Shown here: in pieces, positions 1 through 8,558 of the stretch
How the letters are laid out: every line of letters begins with the position of its first letter
Numbering within the stretch: the stretch's first letter is position 1
Assembly (NCBI GenBank): GCA_947460345.1
Contig: CANHGM010000010.1
Location: forward strand, 33,532 to 97,531
From: Bacteroidota bacterium
GTDB lineage: Bacteria; Bacteroidota; Bacteroidia; UKL13-3
DNA length: 64,000 bases
Direction of reading: 5' to 3'
Program-made: the position numbers and the translations under genes
The notes under the pieces: model-generated
The model's database searches: none
Seen by the model: the letters and a program-made list of their open reading frames with translations, nothing else
What the model was told of the DNA's origin: nothing

Positions 1-852
1 TCTACCATTGATGGTTATCATATTGTTATGCATCCAATATTTAACGGGCATATGTCCATTGCATACGGTACTTTGAGCAATTTCACATTCGTGATGAGGA
101 AACTGTAAATCCATTCCACCACCATGAATGTCAAATGTTTTACCTAAATATTTGTTACTCATAGCCGAACATTCTATATGCCAACCAGGGAAACCTTCAC
201 CCCAGGGACAAGGCCAACGCATAATATGTTCAGGAGGTGCTGATTTCCATAAGGCAAAATCTGCTTTATTTTTTTTCTCTTCTTGGTTGTCAAGTTCTCT
301 AGTAGAATCTAATTGGTCATCTAAATTTCTGCCACTTAATATTCCATAAGGAAAACCTTTAACACTGAAATCAACATTATATTTTTCTACATCAAAATAG
401 ACAGAACCATTTTTTTCATATGCATACCCATCGGCAATTATTTTTTTAATCATCTCAATTTGCTCTATTATATGTCCGGTAGCAGTTGGTTCTATAGAAG
501 GTTCTAAGCAATTAAATTCTTTCATAGCCCAATGAAACAAATTGGTATATTTCTGAACCAATTCCATTGGCTCTAATCTTTCGAGCAAAGCTTTTGAAGC
601 AATTTTATCTTCAGCTTCTCTTCCCTCCTCTTCAAAATGACCAGCATCAGTTATATTTCTAACATACCTTACTTTGAATCCTAAAAAAGTAAGATATCTA
701 TTTAATATATCAAAAGTTATATATGGTCTTGCATGCCCCAAATGACTTTCACCGCTTACTGTTGGTCCGCATACATATAATCCTACATATGGAGCATTAA
801 TAGCTGTAAAAACTTCGAGTTTTCGAGTTAACGAGTTATATATTTTTAACAC
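1..852 (-). CDS. cysS: Cysteinyl-tRNA synthetase, N-terminal part (gene runs off the left edge)
   Basis: Charges tRNA-Cys with cysteine in the cytoplasm. The visible 284 codons carry the class I catalytic core: CGPTV (Cys 28, a zinc ligand) and HLGH (residues 37-40, the HIGH motif). Further on come GWHIEC near residue 220 and HGGGMDL followed by HHE near residue 242, which supply the other zinc ligands and cysteine-binding residues. The C-terminal KMSKS region lies outside the window. No ATG is available at the conserved N-terminus; GTG at 850-852, giving MLKIYN, is the best start, and an in-frame stop lies eight codons upstream. It follows the secreted-protein gene at 871-1599 by 18 bp on the same strand, so the two may be co-transcribed. 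Family identity is certain; the start is an inference. Confidence 0.96.
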   Translation of the reverse strand, partial: MLKIYNSLTRKLEVFTAINAPYVGLYVCGPTVSGESHLGHARPYITFDILNRYLTFLGFKVRYVRNITDAGHFEEEGREAEDKIASKALLERLEPMELVQKYTNLFHWAMKEFNCLEPSIEPTATGHIIEQIEMIKKIIADGYAYEKNGSVYFDVEKYNVDFSVKGFPYGILSGRNLDDQLDSTRELDNQEEKKNKADFALWKSAPPEHIMRWPCPWGEGFPGWHIECSAMSNKYLGKTFDIHGGGMDLQFPHHECEIAQSTVCNGHMPVKYWMHNNMITINGR

Positions 853-870
853 AATCTTATTTGTTAGTAT

Positions 871-1599
871 TTATATTTTATCTAATTCCTTTTTTTGTTC
901 CTCAGTTAATGATTCACCTGATTTTTGTTTCAAATCATTCAACGCTTTATGCAAAGCATTTTTTTGTTCTTCATTTATTTTAAGTCCTTTGCAAGCAACT
1001 GTATATTCTTTGCATGTTTGAAAGGCATCGCTGAACAGCTCTATATTTACATTAGACTGAATTATATTTATATATAAATCAACTTTATTTTGATCGCCTT
1101 TTGTAATATAGTTTTTCAATAAGTTACCATATTTTATTGTATATATATCTTTGTGGCATTCAATGGTGTTATAATATAGAAGCCATAAAGTCTTGGTAAA
1201 TGTAGTGTCGTATTGAGTTTTATTGATATCTTTTTGATTGTAAGTATCAAATTTATTTGCAGGAACAAATAAATCGAAAGTGTTTACATATATATCACAA
1301 ATTTCTCTACTTTTATTTAAAGCTTCTAAAAGTTCAGATTCAAGCAACCAACTGTGCAAAGTAAAATAAGAGTTTTTTAATTTGTTATGCTCTTGCGTGT
1401 TAAGTAGGTTATAAAAAATTTGACCCGCTTCATGATAACTAGTCACTGTTTTAGAAAAGATTTCTTGAGTATAAGTTGGATACAACCTTTGTTCGGTTTC
1501 TTTAGCTATTTCTAATTTTCTCAAACCATCATCAAAGCTTTGTGCTTGAATAGATTGAAAAATAAACAGTATAAAAAGAAATGATAAAACTTTAGGCAT
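871..1599 (-). CDS. Secreted protein of unknown function
   Basis: I do not recognise a family. The first 20 residues (MPKVLSFLFILFIFQSIQAQ) form a standard Sec signal peptide with an Ala-Gln-Ala-type cleavage region, so the protein is probably periplasmic or exported. The remaining ~220 residues look all-helical, with a Lys/Glu-rich C-terminus (residues ~205-242) resembling an amphipathic helical tail. Four cysteines are scattered and form no heme or metal motif. It starts with ATG, has a -7 promoter match 27 bp upstream, and is followed 18 bp later by cysS. Helical-repeat (TPR-like) folding is possible but cannot be shown by eye. Confidence 0.8.
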   Translation of the reverse strand: MPKVLSFLFILFIFQSIQAQSFDDGLRKLEIAKETEQRLYPTYTQEIFSKTVTSYHEAGQIFYNLLNTQEHNKLKNSYFTLHSWLLESELLEALNKSREICDIYVNTFDLFVPANKFDTYNQKDINKTQYDTTFTKTLWLLYYNTIECHKDIYTIKYGNLLKNYITKGDQNKVDLYINIIQSNVNIELFSDAFQTCKEYTVACKGLKINEEQKNALHKALNDLKQKSGESLTEEQKKELDKI

Positions 1600-1625
1600 T
1601 GTATAGGTTCAAAAGAAATGAAAGG

Positions 1626-1633
1626 CAAAAATA
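1626..1633 (-). promoter_or_regulatory. Bacteroidota -7 box for the secreted protein gene
   Basis: Read on the minus strand this is TATTTTTG, an exact match to TAnnTTTG, the -7 element recognised by the Bacteroidota primary sigma factor. It ends 26 bp before the ATG at 1599. No clear -33 element was picked out. Confidence 0.5.
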
Positions 1634-1684
1634 GCAAAAAACTATTATAGCTACTATAATTTAAAGAATATATATTGTATTTTT

Positions 1685-2599
1685 CTAGATTCTTTCCATT
1701 ACCATTAGCACATATTTTTTATTCTGTGCAAAAATAATGGGGTCAACTGTTTGAATGTTTTTATTGATTTTCGAATCTATAATAGGCAGGGCTTTAGATA
1801 CTGCATAATATATACCTGGAGCTTTTGTTTTTATTTTATTAATGGCAAATTCTTTTACTGGCAAACCTATTTGTGTAGCCCAGTGATGGACATATGCAAT
1901 TGTAGGTAGTATATGTGGTGTAATGTCCTCTTGAAAAGAAATTTTGAATCCATACTTGGTTAACATTTCATTAAAATACAACCAATTGTGGCCACTCTTC
2001 TCCCCTGCTTTGTCTATTTTAAAATAATCGCAAGCCACCCATTTGCCTCCTTGTTTCAATATTTTATCTATCAAAGGAATTGATTTTTCTATATCAAGGT
2101 ACTGTAGCGATTCAGAAGTTATAACTGTTCCAAAATTATTTAAAAATTTTTCTGAGTCTATGTCTTCAAACTTTGATTGTAGTAATTGGTTTTTATATTT
2201 TTCTGTTATATGTTTGGCTTGATTTATATCTGGTGTTAAGCCAATGGCATTAAAATTATTTTTATTTAAAATAGCAAGCAAACCTCCCATACCACAACCA
2301 ATATCTAATACTTGGTTTTCTTTATCAGTTATCAGTTCAACTAGTTTTTCACCATATCTATATTGGGCTTTATAGATCATGTTAATTGAAATATCAAGGG
2401 GATGAATGTCTTTGTTGTCAAAATAACCATAGTGTAAAAAGTCGCCTGGTAAAATTTGATGGTATAGTTTTAATTGAGTATCATCAAACACTCTAGCTAC
2501 TCTTTTCCTATTTCTTTGGAGTTTTATTACTTGAAATAAATGATGAGGATATATAAATCTCTTTAAAATAGTCGATACAATATTTTTTTTTGAACCCAT
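1685..2599 (-). CDS. SAM-dependent class I methyltransferase
   Basis: Transfers a methyl group from S-adenosylmethionine to an unidentified, probably small or lipid, acceptor. The SAM-binding motif I is clear at residues 97-106 (VLDIGCGMGG). Around it are about 90 N-terminal residues, including a basic stretch (QRNRKRVARVF), which resembles cyclopropane-fatty-acid-synthase-like and polyketide-type methyltransferases. Motif 'VITSESLQYLD' follows near residue 160 as the acidic/post-II strand. The C-terminal third may cap the active site. It begins with ATG at 2599, 7 bp behind a perfect -7 box, and is divergent from the CPBP-like gene. The substrate is not inferable. Confidence 0.85.
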   Translation of the reverse strand: MGSKKNIVSTILKRFIYPHHLFQVIKLQRNRKRVARVFDDTQLKLYHQILPGDFLHYGYFDNKDIHPLDISINMIYKAQYRYGEKLVELITDKENQVLDIGCGMGGLLAILNKNNFNAIGLTPDINQAKHITEKYKNQLLQSKFEDIDSEKFLNNFGTVITSESLQYLDIEKSIPLIDKILKQGGKWVACDYFKIDKAGEKSGHNWLYFNEMLTKYGFKISFQEDITPHILPTIAYVHHWATQIGLPVKEFAINKIKTKAPGIYYAVSKALPIIDSKINKNIQTVDPIIFAQNKKYVLMVMERI

Positions 2600-2606
2600 A
2601 ATGCAG

Positions 2607-2614
2607 CAAAGCTA
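2607..2614 (-). promoter_or_regulatory. -7 box for the methyltransferase, nearly leaderless
   Basis: Minus-strand TAGCTTTG matches TAnnTTTG exactly. Only 7 bp separate it from the ATG, so transcription should begin within a few bases of the start codon. On the opposite strand, a one-mismatch box (TTATTTTG, 2628-2635) stands 6 bp before the TTG start of the divergent gene. Confidence 0.6.
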
Positions 2615-2641
2615 TTCAAAAATTACTTTATTTTGCAGTAA

Positions 2642-3553
2642 TTGAAAAAGATAATAGAACTTCTTAAAGATTATTTTAATAAAACCTATCATTGGAGCTA
2701 TTTAATATTATGTTTTACTTTTTGCATGTTAATGGTTTTAATGCAATACCATTATCATTTTCCTTATCGTTTTTTTAACACATATAGCAACACATATCAA
2801 GAATTTATTGGATATATTTTATTATATGGAACTTCATTTATTTTCCCTTTGCTTATACAACAATTGTTTTATCCTGTAATTGGTTCAAAACTAAATATTA
2901 AAGCTATTTTTTATATCATTACTATCATTATACTTTTTTCATTTAGGTCATACTTTTATGAATACCGAGATTGGTTAAGTATTGAATTCTTTGAAAACAC
3001 AAGTTATAGAAATGCCTTTGCTGACAATCTGTTCCAAGGTTTAGTCCTTTTCATACCCATATTATTCATATACTATATAACAAAGTCAAAAACTTCACAT
3101 TATGGTTTATTTAAAAAACCCATTTCATTAAAGCCTTATTGGGTTATGTTGGTTATTATGGCTCCTGTTGTATATATAGCTTCTACACAAACAGATTTTC
3201 AAGCACAATATCCCAAATATTATAGTACTGCTAAACTTGGAAGTAAAGAGTATCAAGAGATTTTTTTATTCGAACTCATTTATTTATTTGACTTTATTGT
3301 CATAGAATTATTTTTTAGAGGATTTGTCATATTATCATTAAAACCCATTTTAGGCAAACAAGCTATAATGCCTATGGTGTGCATGTATGTTTCTATTCAC
3401 CTTTGGAAACCAGCAGGCGAAACCATCAGTTCTTTTTTTGGTGGATTGTTATTGGGAATATTAGTTTATAAAACAGAAAGTATTTGGGGAGGCATTATTG
3501 CCCATTGTGGAATTGCATTGCTCATGGAACTTTTTGGTAGCATTTATATATAA
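2642..3553 (+). CDS. CPBP-like intramembrane protease family protein
   Basis: A polytopic membrane protein of 303 residues with about eight hydrophobic segments. The C-terminal part matches the CPBP (Abi, Rce1-like) glutamic intramembrane protease domain: IELFFR at 221-226, a conserved His at 253 (YVSIH), and GGIIAH with His 288. Known members have EExxxR in the first motif; here the first Glu is Ile 221, so only Glu 222 and Arg 226 remain. Proteolysis is therefore uncertain and the protein could be a non-catalytic relative. The start is TTG at 2642, because the next in-frame ATG falls inside the first membrane segment. The flippase gene follows 26 bp downstream. Confidence 0.75.
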   Translation: MKKIIELLKDYFNKTYHWSYLILCFTFCMLMVLMQYHYHFPYRFFNTYSNTYQEFIGYILLYGTSFIFPLLIQQLFYPVIGSKLNIKAIFYIITIIILFSFRSYFYEYRDWLSIEFFENTSYRNAFADNLFQGLVLFIPILFIYYITKSKTSHYGLFKKPISLKPYWVMLVIMAPVVYIASTQTDFQAQYPKYYSTAKLGSKEYQEIFLFELIYLFDFIVIELFFRGFVILSLKPILGKQAIMPMVCMYVSIHLWKPAGETISSFFGGLLLGILVYKTESIWGGIIAHCGIALLMELFGSIYI

Positions 3554-3562
3554 AGCTTTGGT

Positions 3563-3570
3563 TATATTTG
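3563..3570 (+). promoter_or_regulatory. -7 box for the flippase gene
   Basis: TATATTTG matches TAnnTTTG exactly and ends 9 bp before ATG 3580. This promoter position is one reason to choose ATG 3580 over the in-frame TTG at 3568, which would lie inside the box. Confidence 0.6.
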
Positions 3571-3579
3571 CTTTGTAAA

Positions 3580-5058
3580 ATGAGTTTAGAAAAAGCATCA
3601 AAGGCAGGGTTTTCATTACTGTTCAGAAAAATTTGGGACAGTATATTAAACTTATTTGTCATGGCAATTTTAGCTCGCCAACTTCCTTTATCTGATTTTG
3701 GAATTTTAGCGGCCTCAATGGTGGTGATAAATTGGATAAATACATTAACATCAGCTGGGCTTGATGATTTTGTGATATTATATAAAGGGAAAGAAAAAGA
3801 GAAGATGTGGCAAGCTTCATTTAGTATAAGTTTTTGGGTTTCTTTAAGTATGCTATGCATACTTTTTTTGATAGCTCCATTTTGGTCAAGCTTTTTTAGC
3901 AGTAAAGAGGTGTTGAATATTCTGTATTTACTAGGGATAATATTTTTCTTTAATGCCCTTACAGTTGTCCCAAAAGCCATCCTAAGAAAGCAACTTGCTT
4001 ATACCAAAATTATAAAAATTCAAATTATCATTGGAAGTATTGCTACAATAGCTAAAGTTTTTGCTGTATATATGGGTTGGGGAGTATATAGCTTAGTGTT
4101 ACCAATTACCATTGCTGCTCCTGTCCAAGCATTTTTCTTTTTTAAGTCAGTAGACAGAAAAGTTTTTTCATCTATTTTTAGCATTGATTTCAAGCTTTGG
4201 AAAGAAGCTTATACTTTTACATCCTATATCATAGGTAGTAGACTCATCAATAGGTTGATGAACGAAGGAGATAATTTAATTGTGGGTAAAACACTGGGAT
4301 TAGAATCTTTAGGATTATATAATATAGCTTATCAGTCAGCTAATTTTATAGTAGCCATTATAACAGGAATTGTGGGCGATGTAAGCACTCCCATATTCTC
4401 AAAAGTTTCTCATGACATGAATCGATTAAAAGAAACTGTTTTAAGGATGTTGCATTTGATTGGTTTTATATCAATTCCTATTATAGCTATTATAATTGTT
4501 TTTTCTGATCAGATGATTTGGTTGTTGTATGGAAAGTCATTTATGGCTTCAGTAATTCCATTAAAACTTCTGGCCATTTTTGCCTTATTCAGAATGTTTA
4601 ACAGCCCTTCTTCTAATATTTTCAATTCTTTACAAATGCCCAAAAAACCTTTTTACTTTCAACTAATTATATTGCCTTTTTTCTTGGTTTGCATATATCT
4701 AGCTTCATTCAATGGGTTAATTGCTTTCACAGCATCAGTTGTATTAATTAGATGCATTTTTAGTTTTATACTTATATACCAATCATTATTAATAATTAAC
4801 ATTAAAATATACGAAGCTTGGCAAGCCATAAAACCATATATATTGTCATTCACACCTATTTTTATCCTTTTGCTATTATTAAAACTATATAGTAATGGAT
4901 TTACTTGGCAGTTATATATAGGCTATAGTGTTTGTGTGTTATTTTCTGTATATATGTATTTATTTATTCTAAAACAAACAACACCTATGATTTGGCAAAG
5001 AACCAAAGATGAACTGAAGAGAATTCACCCGTCTTTGAAATTGTTAGATAATATCTAA
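3580..5058 (+). CDS. Oligosaccharide flippase (MATE/MVF superfamily, Wzx-like)
   Basis: Predicted to flip lipid-linked oligosaccharide units across the inner membrane for capsule, O-antigen or exopolysaccharide assembly. The 492 residues form 12-14 hydrophobic segments. The N-terminal 'KAGFSLLFRKIWDSILNLF...ARQLPLSDFGILA' and the central 'DNLIVGKTLGLESLGLYNIAY' are hallmarks of polysaccharide-biosynthesis export proteins. No glycosyltransferase cluster surrounds it here; its neighbours are a CPBP-like gene and, convergent, a periplasmic thioredoxin-like gene only 3 bp away. The substrate is unknown. Confidence 0.88.
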   Translation: MSLEKASKAGFSLLFRKIWDSILNLFVMAILARQLPLSDFGILAASMVVINWINTLTSAGLDDFVILYKGKEKEKMWQASFSISFWVSLSMLCILFLIAPFWSSFFSSKEVLNILYLLGIIFFFNALTVVPKAILRKQLAYTKIIKIQIIIGSIATIAKVFAVYMGWGVYSLVLPITIAAPVQAFFFFKSVDRKVFSSIFSIDFKLWKEAYTFTSYIIGSRLINRLMNEGDNLIVGKTLGLESLGLYNIAYQSANFIVAIITGIVGDVSTPIFSKVSHDMNRLKETVLRMLHLIGFISIPIIAIIIVFSDQMIWLLYGKSFMASVIPLKLLAIFALFRMFNSPSSNIFNSLQMPKKPFYFQLIILPFFLVCIYLASFNGLIAFTASVVLIRCIFSFILIYQSLLIINIKIYEAWQAIKPYILSFTPIFILLLLLKLYSNGFTWQLYIGYSVCVLFSVYMYLFILKQTTPMIWQRTKDELKRIHPSLKLLDNI

Positions 5059-5061
5059 TAT

Positions 5062-5781
5062 TTACAGTGTTTTAATCAATTTGACTAACCCGTCTTTGTT
5101 TATCACTCCGATATGTTGCATTACTAGTTTATGATTTATATAAAACAACAAAGCTGGTATTGATTCAACATTGAGTTTACGGTAAACTTCTAAGTCTATA
5201 TCTGCATTAAGCTTTATTAATTTTAATGTGCTTTTATATTCATTTGAAACTTCTTCAATCAATGGAGACATTGTTTTACAAGGCAAACACCAAGGAGCAT
5301 ATACATCTACCATTACAAGAGTATCTGTGCTAAGTAATTTTTCGAAAATGTCTAGCGTTATTTCAGGAACAATTTGCGATTCTTTTTCAGTTTTAACAGC
5401 ATATTGATAATTCTCCCAATTCATCAATCCACCTTGTAGTTCATATATTTTTTTGAATCCAGCTTCTTTAAATACTGATGACGAAATAGAACTTCTGGCT
5501 CCTGACAAACAATAAATATATATAGGTTTATTAATATCTAAAGTTTTTAAAACAGCCAAGAAATCAGTTTGGTACATATCAATGTTTTGAGCCCCAATTA
5601 TATGTTTGGTATTATACTCTGCTTGGGTTCGCACATCTATCACATATTTTGAAGTGTTACTTTCTATTTGCTGTTTAAATTCAGGTGCAGATATAACCGT
5701 ATATAAAGCTTGTGCACTCATCGAGTGTGGCATAAAAGCTACATATAATAAGAAGAATAAATATGTAAAATATTTAAGCAT
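5062..5781 (-). CDS. Exported rhodanese-thioredoxin fusion protein
   Basis: Two redox/sulfur domains in one 239-residue exported protein. Residues 1-23 form a hydrophobic signal peptide ending SMSA-Q. Residues ~28-125 are a rhodanese domain with the catalytic loop Cys 91 (CLSGAR). Residues ~140-239 are a thioredoxin fold with active site WCLPC (164-168) and a cis-proline loop (SIPALL). The start ATG at 5781 fits the signal peptide and overlaps the end of trxA by 8 bp; a longer in-frame start at 5823 would bury the signal peptide. Likely role: periplasmic disulfide or persulfide handling, translationally coupled to trxA. Domain calls are firm; the physiological substrate is unknown. Confidence 0.88.
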   Translation of the reverse strand: MLKYFTYLFFLLYVAFMPHSMSAQALYTVISAPEFKQQIESNTSKYVIDVRTQAEYNTKHIIGAQNIDMYQTDFLAVLKTLDINKPIYIYCLSGARSSISSSVFKEAGFKKIYELQGGLMNWENYQYAVKTEKESQIVPEITLDIFEKLLSTDTLVMVDVYAPWCLPCKTMSPLIEEVSNEYKSTLKLIKLNADIDLEVYRKLNVESIPALLFYINHKLVMQHIGVINKDGLVKLIKTL

Positions 5782-6073
5782 AAGATGTGATGATTTTTTC
5801 GAGTTGAGCTGCTGATTGAACACCAGATTCTCTCCATTTTATTTCTCCTTTTTTAAATAGTATTAATGTGGGTACCCCTTGAATGCGATATATACTTGAA
5901 ACATTAAGATTTTTATCTACATCTATTTTGATGATGGTTACTTTTTCGCCCATTTTAGATTTTAAATCTTCTAATATCGGCTTCATCATTTTACAAGGCC
6001 CACACCACTCAGCTGAAAAATCAACTAGAGTCGGGGTTTCATTGTTTATTAATTCTGAAAATTTATTTGACAT
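5774..6073 (-). CDS. trxA: Thioredoxin
   Basis: A single-domain cytoplasmic thioredoxin of 99 residues, the usual size, with no signal peptide. The active site is the canonical WCGPC (residues 23-27) and the cis-proline loop is GVPTL (Pro 68). It reduces protein disulfides and is itself reduced by thioredoxin reductase; a trxB gene lies at 53774. Its last codons overlap the start of the exported rhodanese-thioredoxin gene by 8 bp, so cytoplasmic and exported members are probably made from one mRNA. A -7 box lies 19 bp upstream. Confidence 0.95.
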   Translation of the reverse strand: MSNKFSELINNETPTLVDFSAEWCGPCKMMKPILEDLKSKMGEKVTIIKIDVDKNLNVSSIYRIQGVPTLILFKKGEIKWRESGVQSAAQLEKIITSYA

Positions 6074-6092
6074 GTGCTTGTTATATTTAATA

Positions 6093-6100
6093 CAAAATTA
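6093..6100 (-). promoter_or_regulatory. -7 box for trxA
   Basis: Minus-strand TAATTTTG, an exact TAnnTTTG match, ends 19 bp before the trxA ATG. It suggests trxA has its own promoter instead of depending on read-through from the peroxidase gene. Confidence 0.5.
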
Positions 6101-6132
6101 GGTCACTTATCATTAGCCAAATATAACAAAGG

Positions 6133-7089
6133 TTACTTAGACTTAGATTTAGTAAATCTATCGTCAGTCAAAGCAATTAAAAAGTTTTCTAAATCTATTT
6201 TCTCTGCCTCAGTAAAGTTTATTGCATTGGTTAAAGAACTATCTATATTAATAGCATTGTTAACAACCAATGCTGGATTTGAGTAAAAGTCAATCACCTC
6301 TCTTAACGTTCTCATTTTACCATTATGCATATAGGGTGCTGTAACTGCTATATTTCTTAGTCCTGGCACTTTAAATTTCCCCAGATCATTGCTGTCTTTT
6401 GTTACTTGAAACCTACCTGCATCATTCCAATCTTTGCCATTATATAATCCTATATTTTTAAATTCATCTCCAGTAAAATCAGGACTAAAATGACAATCAA
6501 AACATTTAGCTTTATCACTCATAAAAATTTCTCTTCCTCTGATAGCTGATTCATTCATACCATTTTTTTGTTCATTCATATACCTATCAAAAGGTGTATT
6601 AGAAGTTTCTAACGATCTTTCATAAGAGGCAATAGCTTTGGCGACATTTAATCTATTGGGTTTTTGTTTATATACTTTATTAAACCAAAAAATATATGTT
6701 GAATTTTTTGATAACCTAGAAATAACTTCATCATATGATATATTCATTTCATTTGGGTCTTCTATTGGAAAATGAACTTGATCTTCTAAATCTTTACCTC
6801 GACCATCGTAAAAATACAACCCACCATTAGATATATTCATCACAGTTGGGGCATTTCTTTTTCCTCGCTTCCCTCCTACACCAATGCTAAAGTCTAGTGA
6901 ATCAGCAAAAGCAAATTGAGGCTTATGACATGAGGCACAACTAATGCTTCTATCAAATGATAAATCAGTATCAAAAAAGAGTTTTTTACCTAATTCAACT
7001 TCAGTTATAGGTGTCTTATCAAATTTATAATAGACTGAAGTGAAAGAAAAAGAAAAGGCAACAAATACTATGACAAATAAACGTTTCAT
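6133..7089 (-). CDS. Di-heme cytochrome c peroxidase (CcpA/MauG family)
   Basis: Reduces hydrogen peroxide in the periplasm using electrons from small c-type cytochromes. The signs are an N-terminal signal peptide (residues 1-20) and two heme c attachment motifs, CASCH at 51-55 and CFDCH at 196-200, in the spacing of bacterial di-heme peroxidases. The phrases 'NAPTVMNISNGGLYFYDGR', 'FKVPGLRNIAVTAPYMHNG' and 'LREVIDFY' are family hallmarks; the Met of PYMHNG is the usual axial ligand region. Length (318) is normal. It sits upstream of trxA on the same strand with a perfect -7 box 4 bp from its ATG. A MauG-like modifying enzyme is less likely without its partner genes. Confidence 0.93.
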   Translation of the reverse strand: MKRLFVIVFVAFSFSFTSVYYKFDKTPITEVELGKKLFFDTDLSFDRSISCASCHKPQFAFADSLDFSIGVGGKRGKRNAPTVMNISNGGLYFYDGRGKDLEDQVHFPIEDPNEMNISYDEVISRLSKNSTYIFWFNKVYKQKPNRLNVAKAIASYERSLETSNTPFDRYMNEQKNGMNESAIRGREIFMSDKAKCFDCHFSPDFTGDEFKNIGLYNGKDWNDAGRFQVTKDSNDLGKFKVPGLRNIAVTAPYMHNGKMRTLREVIDFYSNPALVVNNAINIDSSLTNAINFTEAEKIDLENFLIALTDDRFTKSKSK

Positions 7090-7093
7090 AAGG

Positions 7094-7101
7094 CAAAAAT
7101 A
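7094..7101 (-). promoter_or_regulatory. -7 box for the cytochrome c peroxidase, essentially leaderless
   Basis: Minus-strand TATTTTTG matches TAnnTTTG and ends 4 bp before the ATG at 7089, so the expected transcription start is at or next to the start codon. Confidence 0.6.
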
Positions 7102-7155
7102 AACATATTGAAAAGTAGAAAGATTCTGAATTATACTAAAAATTAATCTTTTGTT

Positions 7156-7303
7156 TTATTGGACAATTATTTTCTCTACAGTATCGCCCATTCTTAATAT
7201 ATAAACCCCTTTATTACAATCCAATGGTTGAAATAATTTTTTGGTTTTCAAATTCTTTCAAAATACTGGCAATTTGATCTTTAGTAAATTTACTTTGTTT
7301 CAT
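7156..7303 (-). pseudogene. Remnant: IS3-type OrfA N-terminus joined to a T9SS C-terminal tail
   Basis: Two unrelated coding scraps abut in the 320-bp gap between genes. From ATG at 7303 a 29-codon frame reads MKQSKFTKDQIASILKEFE, which matches the first helix-turn-helix residues of IS3-family OrfA transposases; it stops at 7214. In another frame, from about 7250 down to the stop at 7156, the strand encodes KLFQPLDCNKGVYILRMG followed by DTVEKIIVQ, the typical last ~30 residues of a T9SS type A sorting domain. Neither scrap can be a working gene. The likely history is insertion of an IS3 element into a secreted-protein gene, then deletion. No terminal repeats are recognisable. Confidence 0.6.
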
Positions 7304-7409
7304 TTTTTTTGCAATTTAATAAGATTTTAAAAAAAATTGTACTAATTTCAGAGATGGTTACAACAACATCTAATCATATTTTTTGTTTTTATAATATATT
7401 GCAACCATT

Positions 7410-8552
7410 ATGAGTGAACCATTACCAAGAAGAAATTTTTTAACCAGAGTTTCTTTAGCATTTGCCTCTGCATTGGCATCTCCTATTATAAGTTTTTCAA
7501 ATTCAATTCAATCTTCTAAATCATCAGCTAAAAAAATGAATCCAATTATCAAAATACGTGCGTTAGGTTTTCAATGGGAAACCTTAGATCCCTTTTTGTT
7601 TTGCGTTCATCATGAAGATAAGTTTCCAAAAGGCAATGAAGTAATGGGCCCTGTTACCTCACTACAAGGCAGACATTTAGGAGATGATTTTATCATTAAA
7701 GATGGATTTAGAATGTATCATGGCAAATCAGTACCTGGTTTTCCGGGCCATCCTCACCGTGGGTTTGAAACCATCACGGTTGTTCGTCAAGGAATAGTTG
7801 ACCATGCCGACTCTATGGGGGCAGCCGGAAGATACGGAGATGGCGATGTGCAGTGGATGACAGCAGGCAAAGGAGTTCAACACTCTGAGATGTTTCCATT
7901 GATAAGTACTGAAAAAGAAAACCCTATGGAGCTTTTTCAAATTTGGTTGAATCTACCAAAAAAAAATAAAATGGTTGAACCACATTTTAAAATGTTGTGG
8001 AGAGATTTAATTCCTAATTTTATTCATACAGATGGCCATAATAAAAAGACTACTGTTGAAGTAATTGCTGGAAAAATAGATAAAACGATAGCTCCTACTC
8101 CTCCGCCTAATTCGTGGGCTGCTGATGAGAAAAATGAAGTTGCTGTTTGGAATATTAAAATGGAGGCCGGTGCACAATGGACACTTCCTATAGCATCAGA
8201 AGGAATTAATAGAACCATCTATTTTTATGAAGGTGAATCGTTGTTATTAAATGAAACTTCTATACCTAAATACAATGCTGTTGAGTTGATGCCAAATGCT
8301 GAAGTTGTATTACATTCAGGCGATAAAGAAACCAGTATTTTATTGCTTCAAGGCAGGCCTATAGACGAGCCTGTAATACAATATGGTCCTTTTGTGATGA
8401 ATACGAAAGAAGAGATAAATCAAGCATTTGAAGATTATCATCAAACACAATTTGGCGGCTGGCCTTGGCCTAAATACGACCAAGTACATGAAAGAAATAA
8501 AAGCAGATTTGCCAAACATGCTGATGGCAAAATAGAAACAAAAGAAAGCTAG
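7410..8552 (+). CDS. Pirin family protein with a Tat signal
   Basis: A bicupin of the pirin family, 380 residues against the usual ~290-300; the extra length is mostly an N-terminal export signal. That signal has a twin-arginine motif (PRRNFLT, Arg 7-8) followed by a hydrophobic stretch ending near residue 35, so folded, metal-loaded protein is probably sent out by the Tat system. The metal-binding cupin motif HPHRGFE (114-120) and the second ligand region GKGVQHSEM (154-161) are intact. Some pirins have quercetin dioxygenase activity; the substrate here is unknown. It is convergent with the gene at 8559-9092, 6 bp away. Confidence 0.88.
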   Translation: MSEPLPRRNFLTRVSLAFASALASPIISFSNSIQSSKSSAKKMNPIIKIRALGFQWETLDPFLFCVHHEDKFPKGNEVMGPVTSLQGRHLGDDFIIKDGFRMYHGKSVPGFPGHPHRGFETITVVRQGIVDHADSMGAAGRYGDGDVQWMTAGKGVQHSEMFPLISTEKENPMELFQIWLNLPKKNKMVEPHFKMLWRDLIPNFIHTDGHNKKTTVEVIAGKIDKTIAPTPPPNSWAADEKNEVAVWNIKMEAGAQWTLPIASEGINRTIYFYEGESLLLNETSIPKYNAVELMPNAEVVLHSGDKETSILLLQGRPIDEPVIQYGPFVMNTKEEINQAFEDYHQTQFGGWPWPKYDQVHERNKSRFAKHADGKIETKES

Positions 8553-8558
8553 TTTTAT

